From Pseudomonadales bacterium (lineage in GTDB: Bacteria > Pseudomonadota > Gammaproteobacteria > Pseudomonadales > JAHEIH01): a stretch of DNA of 8,905 nt. Both the position numbers and the translations under genes were made by a program. The DNA lies in the NCBI GenBank assembly GCA_023255355.1, contig JALRIU010000168.1:1-8905 (forward strand). Direction: 5' to 3'. The notes under the pieces are model-generated. The model was not told the origin of the DNA, searched no databases, and was given only the letters and a program-made list of their open reading frames with translations. Positions 1 through 6,324 of this stretch are shown here, piece by piece; position 1 is the stretch's first letter, and each line of letters starts with the position of its first letter.

Positions 1-58
1 CCTGCCATAAAGCAAGTGGGCTTTGACGGGTTGCAATGACGATCTTTTGGTCTGACAT
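1..58 (-). CDS. hemC: Porphobilinogen deaminase (hydroxymethylbilane synthase), N-terminal fragment
   Basis: Reading the minus strand leftward from ATG at 58-56 gives MSDQKIVIATRQSPLALWQ, which then runs off the left edge. The IATRQSPLALWQ block is the hallmark N-terminus of HemC. This cytoplasmic enzyme joins four porphobilinogen molecules into hydroxymethylbilane for haem and sirohaem synthesis. Only 19 codons are visible, so active-site residues and the dipyrromethane cysteine cannot be checked. The ribosome site is weak: a GAAGTGAG stretch lies about 6 bases before the ATG. The gene is divergent from argH, an arrangement I recall from Pseudomonas-type genomes; in enteric bacteria hemC is instead divergent from cyaA. 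Identity is confident despite the short fragment because the motif is highly conserved. Confidence 0.9.
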   Translation of the reverse strand, partial: MSDQKIVIATRQSPLALWQ

Positions 59-84
59 AGGGGTCTCACTTCTACAATGCTCCT

Positions 85-113
85 ATAATAAGCCACACCT
101 TACAAAATGTCGT
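85..113 (-). promoter_or_regulatory. Candidate sigma-70 promoter for hemC
   Basis: On the minus strand, ACGACA (113-108, 4 of 6 matches to TTGACA) is followed after 17 bp by TATTAT (90-85, 5 of 6 matches to TATAAT). Transcription would start near 78, leaving a leader of about 20 bases before the hemC ATG. This is a sequence match only. The region has no other strong leftward candidate. Confidence 0.4.
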
Positions 114-188
114 CCCCGAAAAGGCCTCGACAACAAATATTCAAATTAAACACGGCTATTTTGGTGCTACCGAGACCACCCCCTTGCC

Positions 189-197
189 TGTTATAAT
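189..197 (+). promoter_or_regulatory. Extended -10 promoter for argH
   Basis: A perfect TATAAT at 192-197 is preceded by TG one base upstream (189-190), giving the extended -10 form TGnTATAAT. No good -35 sits 16-18 bp upstream (169-174 reads ACCGAG), which fits an extended -10 promoter. The predicted start near 204 leaves a leader of about 25 bases before the argH ATG. A T-run (201-207) follows the -10. I found no convincing ArgR operator overlapping it. Confidence 0.55.
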
Positions 198-228
198 CAC
201 TTTTTTTACGTAAAAGAGATAGATACAC

Positions 229-1617
229 ATGAGCGACGCTATTAAACCTTGGGGTGGCCGTTTTAGCGAACCCACTGACGCATTTGTTGAACGTTTCACT
301 GCCTCAGTAGATTTTGACAAACGCCTCTACCACCATGACATCAATGGCTCACTCGCCCATGCAAGTATGCTCAATAAAGTCGGCATCCTAACTGACTCAG
401 AGTACCAAGCGATTGAAAAGGGTCTTGAAGAGATTCGCCAAGATATCGTGGACGGTAAATTTGACTGGTCGGTAACCCTTGAAGATGTGCACATGAATAT
501 TGAAGCACGCCTCACCGATAAAATTGGTCTCACCGGCAAAAAACTACACACTGGCAGATCTCGTAACGATCAAGTAGCCACCGATATTCGACTTTATCTG
601 CGTGACGAAATCGACAATATCGGCAATGAGCTAACTCGCTTACAGGCTGGCACTATTGAGCTAGCTAGTCGCGAGGCAACGACCATTATGCCTGGCTTTA
701 CCCACTTGCAAACCGCACAGCCAGTGACATTTGGCCACCATCTGCTAGCCTGGAACGAAATGTTACAGCGCGACTATGAGCGCCTCATGGATTGTCGTAA
801 ACGCGTCAACATATCCCCATTAGGTGCTGCGGCCTTAGCGGGTACGACCTACCCAATCGATCGATTCATGACAGCCAAACTACTTGGTTTTGATGCACCA
901 ACCGAAAACTCGTTAGATTCGGTATCTGATCGTGACTTCGCGATAGAATTTACCGCATTCGCCAGCATATTAATGATGCATTTATCACGCTTCAGCGAAG
1001 AGCTGGTACTCTGGGCTTCATCACAATTTAACTTTATTGATCTACCCGATCGCTTCTGTACGGGTTCGTCGATCATGCCGCAAAAGAAAAACCCAGACGT
1101 TCCAGAATTGGTTCGCGGTAAATCAGGCCGAGTGATTGGACACTTGATGAGTCTTATAACACTCATGAAATCTCAACCATTGGCCTACAACAAAGACAAT
1201 CAAGAAGACAAAGAACCTATTTTTGACACCATTGATACCGTCAAAGATTGTTTAAAAGCCTATGCTGATATGGTGCCGGCCATAATCGCTCGCAAAGACC
1301 ATATGCTCGATGCTGCTGGCCGAGGTTTCTCAACCGCAACCGATCTAGCCGATTACTTAGTACGCAAAGGCATCCCCTTCCGCGACGCACACGAAATTGT
1401 CGGCAAATCAGTAGCTTATGGTGTTGAAACGCAAAAAGACCTATGGGACATGAGCCTTGAAGAATTGCGTCAGTTCAGCACAGCGATCGATCAAGATGTA
1501 TTTGAATACCTAACCCTCGAAGGCTCTGTCAGCGCTCGCGCCCACTTTGGCGGAACAGCTCCTGAACAAGTCGCTATGGCTGCCAAACGAGCAAAGGATA
1601 AAATCGCACAGCGGTAA
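229..1617 (+). CDS. argH: Argininosuccinate lyase
   Basis: ArgH splits argininosuccinate into arginine and fumarate, the last step of arginine synthesis, in the cytoplasm. The 462-residue product is the normal length for the family. It opens with the typical KPWGGRF block (residues 6-12). It carries HTGRSRNDQ (107-115), the PGFTHLQ block with the conserved histidine near 160, and the fumarase/aspartase superfamily signature GSSIMPQKKNPD (279-290), whose flexible loop holds the catalytic serine (281 or 282). The homotetramer builds its active sites from three such conserved regions, and all are present, so it should be active. The ATG at 229 is supported by the family N-terminus and by an AGAG ribosome site about 10 bases upstream. 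It is transcribed away from hemC and followed by a 150-bp gap before cyaA in the same direction. Confidence 0.97.
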   Translation: MSDAIKPWGGRFSEPTDAFVERFTASVDFDKRLYHHDINGSLAHASMLNKVGILTDSEYQAIEKGLEEIRQDIVDGKFDWSVTLEDVHMNIEARLTDKIGLTGKKLHTGRSRNDQVATDIRLYLRDEIDNIGNELTRLQAGTIELASREATTIMPGFTHLQTAQPVTFGHHLLAWNEMLQRDYERLMDCRKRVNISPLGAAALAGTTYPIDRFMTAKLLGFDAPTENSLDSVSDRDFAIEFTAFASILMMHLSRFSEELVLWASSQFNFIDLPDRFCTGSSIMPQKKNPDVPELVRGKSGRVIGHLMSLITLMKSQPLAYNKDNQEDKEPIFDTIDTVKDCLKAYADMVPAIIARKDHMLDAAGRGFSTATDLADYLVRKGIPFRDAHEIVGKSVAYGVETQKDLWDMSLEELRQFSTAIDQDVFEYLTLEGSVSARAHFGGTAPEQVAMAAKRAKDKIAQR

Positions 1618-1622
1618 GACGG

Positions 1623-1650
1623 GTGCTGAGTGCTGAGTGCTGAGTGCTGA
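1623..1650 (+). repeat. Tandem heptamer repeat, four copies of GTGCTGA
   Basis: Four exact, back-to-back copies of GTGCTGA run from 1623 to 1650, followed by a partial GT. They begin 5 bp after the argH stop and are non-coding. The perfect identity suggests recent slippage-type expansion, so copy number may differ between strains. An exact inverted copy (TCAGCAC) lies at 1710-1716, beyond the neighbouring hairpin. Confidence 0.9.
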
Positions 1651-1663
1651 GTAATTCTCTGCC

Positions 1664-1683
1664 ATTCCTGCGAAAGCAGGAAT
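1664..1683. repeat. Palindromic hairpin, 8-bp perfect stem with GAAA loop
   Basis: ATTCCTGC, GAAA, GCAGGAAT forms a perfect 8-bp stem closed by a GNRA-type tetraloop. No T-run follows (next bases CTAAGG), so it is not a standard intrinsic terminator. It has the ATTCC…GGAAT ends and spacing of small dispersed intergenic palindromes such as the neisserial dRS3 family (ATTCCC-N8-GGGAAT). I infer a REP-like repeat unit; whether it recurs in this genome cannot be seen from one window. In the argH transcript it could stabilise the 3' end. Confidence 0.7.
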
Positions 1684-1767
1684 CTAAGGCTAAAGCGCAG
1701 GGTAAAACATCAGCACCTCGCATAAAATAAAAACACCACAATTTGCATCCTGTTCTATATTTCTTAT

Positions 1768-4506
1768 ATGAATATGGATGTTGCTCAAAATTGCCAAGAA
1801 ATATATGACCGTTTCAATAACCTCAACAAGGTTAGGCTAAAACGCGCCTATCAAGTAATGACAGGCAAGCAACAAAAAGTGCTCGATATTGTGACGCTGT
1901 TATTCCATATCAATCACAAAAACCTACCAGGTTTTATTAACGACCATACGCCCGCTGGCATATTTAAATTTTCTACCGCTGATACCAATCTGCAAAGCGT
2001 TAAACAATTTGCGCCCAGTTACCACTTTGATATCAACCAACAAACCCGCCGAGATATCGATGCGCTTTATCTTATGGGTAGTTGCGGTTCTATCGCGCAC
2101 TCTCGTTTGAGTGATTTTGATATCTGGCTTTGTCATCGACCTGATTTAGATCCGCAACAAGTCAGTGACCTTCAGGCTAAAGCAAGCAAAATCAGCCGCT
2201 GGGCAGAGGGCCAGGGCGTAGAGCTTTACTTTTTTGTCATGAGCGCTGTGCAATTTAAGGACAACGTCCGCCCCGAATTAAGCGGCGAGGATTGCGGCTC
2301 TACCCAACACAAACTATTGCTGGATGAGTTTTATCGAACCGCCTTGGTGCTAGCCGGCAAAACACCTTTATGGTGGTACATCCCTCCTGAAAGAGATGAA
2401 GATTATCTTGACGCCTTTCATGAACTGACCGAAGACAATCAATTAGATGCCAACAGCGTGCTCGACTTCGGCCCTCTCGCTAGCCTACCCCATGAAGAGT
2501 TTGCCGGCGCCGCTATTTGGCAGATGTATAAAGCTATCGATTCTCCCTATAAATCGATGATTAAGATCCTCTTAAGCGAGGTTTACGCGGGCGAAGAGCA
2601 GCCGCAACCGCTAGCGCGCGATTTTAAAAAATATATTTACGATAACCGTCTGCACGCCGACGAACTTGACCCTTATGTCATGATTTATCGTCGTATCGAG
2701 CGATTTTTATTAAGCCAAGGAAACACCGACCGGCTCGAATTTATTCGTCGATGCTTTTACACCAAAATAGGTATCCCGCTATCACAAATAGGGCGTGAAA
2801 ATATTAATCACTGGCGCCAACAAATGATTCGCAACCTTTGCGACCAGTGGCGCTGGGGCGATTATAAATTAATGGAACAAGACGAGCGCAACCAGTGGTC
2901 TATCGAGCGGGTGATAGAAGAACAGCAGTTGCTGACCAAAGAGTTGCAAAATAGCTTTGATTTATTGCAAAGCATGGTGAACGAGCGCCAAGTTGAACAA
3001 CGGATCAACAAAAATGAATTAACGGTATTGAGTAATAAACTTCATACTTGGTACGACACGCACGCCGAAAAGATCACCATTATTAGTCGCGCGATCAACC
3101 GCTGCCCAAGCTTGGACAAACTCATGATTAGTCGCGACGACGCCGGTATTTGGCAATTACTTCGACCCAAATTATCCACCCCCATTTATACCAGCCGCAG
3201 TCTGCAACAACTTATATGTTGGAGCGAGGTCAATCAACTCGCCAATAATCTTACCCAATACTACATCGATCCATCCTGTGGTGATTTGCAAGCTCAACAC
3301 GTGCAGATCCAACGGCGTAAAATGCATAACATCCTCGATCGTTTAAACGAAGCAAGCGACAATGAGGCCTTTTTAAAAGAGGAGACATTTTTAGCCTGTT
3401 TATTCGTTATTGACAGCCGTGAAACCAAAATCGACAAAGAAAGTATGTTGGTGTCTGACAAGAATGATGTTTTAAAATTCGGCGGCGCCGGCAACAACCT
3501 CATGCATAGAGTCGACATAATTACCTGTAGTTCTTGGCATGGACTGCACTGTCAAACCTTTGAGGGCCAAGATAGCGTAATCGAAAGTTTGTGCTATGTC
3601 TTAAATAACAGCATTCGGCATAACCAACCCATGCCAGAGGGATACTTCACCTCATTTGCCAACCAAGCAAGCGCCCTGATTCAGCGGTTTGAGCAAGTCT
3701 ATAATGAATTCAATGCAACATTTATTAATGCAGAAGGTCGACCACGTTTTCTCATGGAAATCGACCAAGAATACTTTGTGCTAGAGCAACTCGAACACGA
3801 AATTACTTGGCGTAAATTTTCTACTCGCAGCCAGTTATTTAATTTCTTAGGTCAGGAACGTGAACATTTTAGCCCGATAGTCTTAGAACACGGCGCGTTG
3901 AGAGATACCCCACTGTCCGCAATGCTGGCTATCTTTCGGGAAAATCTTGTGCAAGTGCTTTATCAAGTAAACCGTGACATGGCGGCCATCTATATCAATG
4001 ATGAACGTGGCTCGTTTTACAATTATTTTACCCAGTACCTCAATCCACAAGCACTTCTACAGCCACTGTTTCGGTTTTTAAACAACGTTCGCAAAAGGCA
4101 AAATATTGATGCGCTAGAAGAAACCAAACATTTGTATTTCTATGAAGTAATCTACAACCGCAAAATGCAACGCTACATCATCGATCCTATGCCGACCGAT
4201 ATGAGCATCGAGGACGACCAACATTTCGAAGTTCAAGCCATTGTGCAGCCCGCACCAAATCGAACTGTGGGTTACGACATTATTTGTGGAGATGCAGTAT
4301 TTAAATTTGAAGATATCGGTGAAGGGATATATCACCAAGTAGCACATTTTATTTTGATGCAACGCGCCAGTCGTGAGACCTATCCCATTTATTTAACTGA
4401 TATTGATTTGAGCAATTGTATTCAAGGCCACACTCAAACAATCGTATATTTTCAGCATAAACAAAAAATTGAGCGACTATTAAACCAAGCCCTCATTAAT
4501 TTGTAG
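1768..4506 (+). CDS. cyaA: Class I adenylate cyclase
   Basis: CyaA converts ATP to cyclic AMP, the signal bound by CRP/Vfr regulators; it acts in the cytoplasm or at the inner membrane face. The N-terminal half is the nucleotidyltransferase-type catalytic domain. YLMGSCGSIAHSRLSDFDIW (101-120) carries the GS motif and the metal-binding pair Asp116/Asp118. GSTQHKLLLDEFYR (177-190) and the following LAGK, with Lys198, match the ATP-binding lysine known as Lys196 in E. coli. The DSPYKSMIKILLSEVY block (258-273) and RRCFY (327-331) are also typical. A charged, probably coiled-coil helix spans about 376-424, before the C-terminal regulatory half. At 912 residues it is somewhat longer than the E. 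coli enzyme (848). The start is uncertain: neither ATG 1768 nor the in-frame ATG 1774 has a Shine-Dalgarno sequence, which suggests weak translation. No CRP site is visible upstream. The gene may share argH's transcript. Confidence 0.96.
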   Translation: MNMDVAQNCQEIYDRFNNLNKVRLKRAYQVMTGKQQKVLDIVTLLFHINHKNLPGFINDHTPAGIFKFSTADTNLQSVKQFAPSYHFDINQQTRRDIDALYLMGSCGSIAHSRLSDFDIWLCHRPDLDPQQVSDLQAKASKISRWAEGQGVELYFFVMSAVQFKDNVRPELSGEDCGSTQHKLLLDEFYRTALVLAGKTPLWWYIPPERDEDYLDAFHELTEDNQLDANSVLDFGPLASLPHEEFAGAAIWQMYKAIDSPYKSMIKILLSEVYAGEEQPQPLARDFKKYIYDNRLHADELDPYVMIYRRIERFLLSQGNTDRLEFIRRCFYTKIGIPLSQIGRENINHWRQQMIRNLCDQWRWGDYKLMEQDERNQWSIERVIEEQQLLTKELQNSFDLLQSMVNERQVEQRINKNELTVLSNKLHTWYDTHAEKITIISRAINRCPSLDKLMISRDDAGIWQLLRPKLSTPIYTSRSLQQLICWSEVNQLANNLTQYYIDPSCGDLQAQHVQIQRRKMHNILDRLNEASDNEAFLKEETFLACLFVIDSRETKIDKESMLVSDKNDVLKFGGAGNNLMHRVDIITCSSWHGLHCQTFEGQDSVIESLCYVLNNSIRHNQPMPEGYFTSFANQASALIQRFEQVYNEFNATFINAEGRPRFLMEIDQEYFVLEQLEHEITWRKFSTRSQLFNFLGQEREHFSPIVLEHGALRDTPLSAMLAIFRENLVQVLYQVNRDMAAIYINDERGSFYNYFTQYLNPQALLQPLFRFLNNVRKRQNIDALEETKHLYFYEVIYNRKMQRYIIDPMPTDMSIEDDQHFEVQAIVQPAPNRTVGYDIICGDAVFKFEDIGEGIYHQVAHFILMQRASRETYPIYLTDIDLSNCIQGHTQTIVYFQHKQKIERLLNQALINL

Positions 4507-4512
4507 CGCCGA

Positions 4513-4830
4513 TCAAATATTTATCGCTTCACCCGCCTGCTCGAGACTGGCTTCTGCTAAAACTGCACGAAAATCTCGTCCATCTCGCGTGGATAGCCAT
4601 GCTTGAGCTTGCTCATCAAAGCTAAAATGAAAACCGTCGCGCTTGGTTGCCAACCAAAGTTCATGAGTGGCAGATTGGCGAGAGGCAATAATATGCGTCC
4701 CATTAGGACACACCATGGTAAGAACGCCGGGACCAACTCGGCAATCAATATCTACGTCCATGGTATCTACGTAATCTTCGATATCTTGCATAAGCTCATC
4801 AATGCGTTGACTGAACTGCAGTGAATCCAT
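4513..4830 (-). CDS. cyaY: Bacterial frataxin, iron-sulfur cluster assembly regulator
   Basis: CyaY binds iron and the cysteine desulfurase IscS, and tunes Fe-S cluster assembly in the cytoplasm. The 105-residue product has the usual length. The first helix is rich in acidic residues (D11, E12, D16, E18, D19, D22, then D25, D27, D29), the surface used for iron and IscS binding. The β-sheet core follows: GVLTMVCPNGT (35-45), SRQ (50-52), HELWLATKRDGFHF (56-69) with the conserved tryptophan, then a C-terminal helix ending QAGEAINI. The ATG at 4830-4828 has a good AGGA ribosome site (4842-4839) 8 bases upstream. It converges on cyaA with 6 bp between stops and is divergent from lptM, the same order as in E. 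coli and Pseudomonas. Confidence 0.95.
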   Translation of the reverse strand: MDSLQFSQRIDELMQDIEDYVDTMDVDIDCRVGPGVLTMVCPNGTHIIASRQSATHELWLATKRDGFHFSFDEQAQAWLSTRDGRDFRAVLAEASLEQAGEAINI

Positions 4831-4852
4831 AATTTTTTTCCTACTTCCTAAA

Positions 4853-4881
4853 AATACATGCCATTAGTATAACCTAGTCAA
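4853..4881 (-). promoter_or_regulatory. Candidate promoter for cyaY
   Basis: On the minus strand TTGACT (4881-4876, 5 of 6 matches to the -35 consensus) is followed after 17 bp by TGTATT (4858-4853, 4 of 6). A better -10 match, TATACT (4871-4866), lies inside the spacer but has no good -35. The first pairing would leave only about 15 bases of leader, the second about 28, so the true -10 is open. Confidence 0.35.
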
Positions 4882-4921
4882 CAATCGTACGCTCTTTCTA
4901 TACGCGCCGTCATCCGCCCGT

Positions 4922-4927
4922 TATAAT
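4922..4927 (+). promoter_or_regulatory. Candidate -10 box of the lptM-lysA-dapF operon promoter
   Basis: A perfect TATAAT sits 27 bp before the lptM start, predicting transcription from about 4934 and a leader near 21 bases. The -35 region is poor (4899-4904 reads TATACG) and there is no upstream TG, so the promoter may be weak or need an activator. It is the only good rightward -10 in the cyaY–lptM gap. Confidence 0.4.
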
Positions 4928-4954
4928 GCATGGTTTAAATATGAGAACTGTCCT

Positions 4955-5080
4955 ATGTCGACACGATTAATCACCGGACTGCTGTTTGTTTTAATGTTGA
5001 CCGCATGCGGTCAAGCAGGCCCATTGTATCGCCCCGACGCAGTAGCGACACCAAACACTGAAACGACCGAGGCAAAATGA
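4955..5080 (+). CDS. lptM: LptM (YifL-type) outer-membrane lipoprotein, short form
   Basis: This 41-residue lipoprotein has a short signal peptide: Arg4, a hydrophobic stretch (about 5-15) and the lipobox LTAC with lipidated Cys18. The mature protein starts CGQAGPLYRP, the family's conserved CGxxGPLYxP block. In E. coli, LptM binds the LptD/LptE LPS translocon at the outer membrane and helps LptD mature by mimicking LPS; I infer the same role. The tail after the motif is short and polar (Thr/Glu/Ala), making the mature part 24 residues, about half of E. coli's. The ATG at 4955 has a GAGA ribosome site 8 bases upstream, and no in-frame upstream ATG lies nearby. Its stop overlaps the lysA start (ATGA), suggesting coupled translation. 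Confidence 0.88.
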   Translation: MSTRLITGLLFVLMLTACGQAGPLYRPDAVATPNTETTEAK

Positions 5081-6324
5081 ACGCACTTGCATACCAGAAC
5101 GGGCAACTGCAGTTCGAGGGCATGTCACTTAATGACATCGCTGGCGAATTTCAAACCCCATGTTATATCTATTCACAGGCTATTATCGCCGCTAATATTA
5201 ACGCCTATAAAGAGGCGCTTGCTGGTCGTGACCACCTTATCTGCTACGCGGTAAAAGCCAACTCCAACCTTGCTGTTCTCAACGAGGTAGCCAAGCTTGG
5301 CGCAGGGTTTGATATTGTCTCGCAAGGTGAGCTGCAACGCGTTCTCGCCGCTGGCGGCGATGCGAGTAAAGTCATATTTTCAGGGGTTGCCAAAACTGAA
5401 GACGAAATGCGCTTTGCGCTCGAAAAAGGCATCAAGTGTTTCAACCTTGAATCACCAGCCGAACTCGATCGTCTCAACAAAGTTGCCAGTGAAATGGGCG
5501 TTGTTGCGCCTATTTCTGTGCGAGTCAATCCTGATGTTGACGCAAAAACCCACCCCTATATTTCTACAGGCTTAAAACAAAACAAGTTTGGCATCAATAT
5601 TGAGGAAGCCCCCGCAATCTACCGTCGCGCTGCAACGATGAGCAATATTGCAGTGACGGGTGTCGATTGCCATATCGGTTCGCAACTGACTGAAACCGCA
5701 CCATTCTTAGACGCCTTAGATAGACTATTAAAACTTATTGATGGTCTGGCAGCAGACGGCATTAATATTCACCATCTCGATCTAGGTGGTGGATTAGGCG
5801 TGTGTTATAACGACGAACAGCCTCCAGCCATCGGTGATTACATCGGCCAAATTCTAAACAAACTAGGCGATCGTAACGTCAGCCTGATGTTTGAACCTGG
5901 CAGATCAATTGTGGCAAATGCTGGCATATTACTTACCAAAGTCGAGTTTTTAAAACCAGGCTCTGAGAAAAACTTTGCCATCATTGATGCAGGTATGAAT
6001 GATCTTATTAGACCAGCGCTATACCAAGCTTGGATGAAAATTCAAGCCACCACTGAGCGCAATGGTGAAAGCGCAATTTACGATGTAGTAGGCCCGGTGT
6101 GTGAAACCGGTGACTTTTTAGGCAAAGAGCGCGAACTATGTATCGAAGCCGGAGATATACTCGCTGTAAGTGGTGCCGGCGCCTATAGCTTTACCATGAG
6201 TTCAAATTACAACTCGCGCTGTCGCCCAGCAGAAGTCATGATAAAAGATGGTAAAACGCATCTAGTGCGTCAGCGCGAAAGTTTTGAAGACCTAATCCGC
6301 GGCGAACAGTTGGTAGCAAACTAA
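5077..6324 (+). CDS. lysA: Diaminopimelate decarboxylase
   Basis: LysA removes CO2 from meso-diaminopimelate to make L-lysine, using pyridoxal phosphate, in the cytoplasm. The 415-residue product is full length. It has the alanine-racemase-like barrel: CYAVKAN (56-62) with the PLP-binding Lys60, the HIGSQ motif (199-203), the glycine-rich phosphate-binding GGGLG (237-241) and EPGR (273-276). The C-terminal β-domain has CETGDF (342-347), whose Cys342 comes from the partner subunit in the dimer's active site, and the AYSFTMSSNYN block (369-379). The start overlaps lptM's stop by ATGA, and the stop overlaps dapF's start by one base. Arginine and ornithine decarboxylases of the same fold lack this GAYSFTMSSNYN pattern, so the assignment is firm. 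Confidence 0.97.
   Translation: MNALAYQNGQLQFEGMSLNDIAGEFQTPCYIYSQAIIAANINAYKEALAGRDHLICYAVKANSNLAVLNEVAKLGAGFDIVSQGELQRVLAAGGDASKVIFSGVAKTEDEMRFALEKGIKCFNLESPAELDRLNKVASEMGVVAPISVRVNPDVDAKTHPYISTGLKQNKFGINIEEAPAIYRRAATMSNIAVTGVDCHIGSQLTETAPFLDALDRLLKLIDGLAADGINIHHLDLGGGLGVCYNDEQPPAIGDYIGQILNKLGDRNVSLMFEPGRSIVANAGILLTKVEFLKPGSEKNFAIIDAGMNDLIRPALYQAWMKIQATTERNGESAIYDVVGPVCETGDFLGKERELCIEAGDILAVSGAGAYSFTMSSNYNSRCRPAEVMIKDGKTHLVRQRESFEDLIRGEQLVAN

Larger units (their letters stand above)
1622..1717. repeat. Possible small intergenic repeat element bounded by 8-bp inverted repeats
   Basis: GGTGCTGA (1622-1629) and its exact reverse complement TCAGCACC (1710-1717) enclose a 96-bp segment. The GAAA hairpin (1664-1683) lies near its centre, 4 bp off exact symmetry. 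It codes for nothing. It could be a small non-autonomous mobile remnant, or simply the tandem heptamer with a chance inverted copy. No clear target-site duplication flanks it. It fills most of the 150-bp argH–cyaA gap; the remainder (1718-1767) is A/T-rich, with a TAAAAT at 1723-1728 that lacks a matching -35. Confidence 0.35.

Noticed and set aside
108..123. TGTCGT-CCCCGAAAA resembling a Pseudomonas-type ArgR half-site
   Set aside because: It differs from the consensus in the sixth base and in the spacing to the AA, and no second half-site follows.
130..147. Possible enteric-type ARG box upstream of argH (ATTCA half-site at 139-143)
   Set aside because: Only one half-site is present; the partner half (130-134, ACAAC) matches TGAAT at just two positions.
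849..1166. Minus-strand frame of 105 codons inside argH (and similar antisense frames within cyaA, lysA, dapF and xerC)
   Set aside because: They lie wholly inside well-conserved genes and show no recognisable family motif in translation.
1623..1716. CRISPR-like array
   Set aside because: The repeats are 7 bp, directly adjacent and without spacers, so this is a simple tandem repeat.
1618..1767. CRP binding site for feedback on cyaA, or an argH terminator
   Set aside because: No TGTGA-N6-TCACA-like sequence is present, and the only hairpin (1664-1683) lacks a following T-run.
4603..4824. Plus-strand open frame of 73 codons opposite cyaY, and a minus-strand frame at 4557-4748
   Set aside because: Both are shadows of cyaY, whose frataxin sequence and ribosome site are clear. 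Their translations show no recognisable motif.
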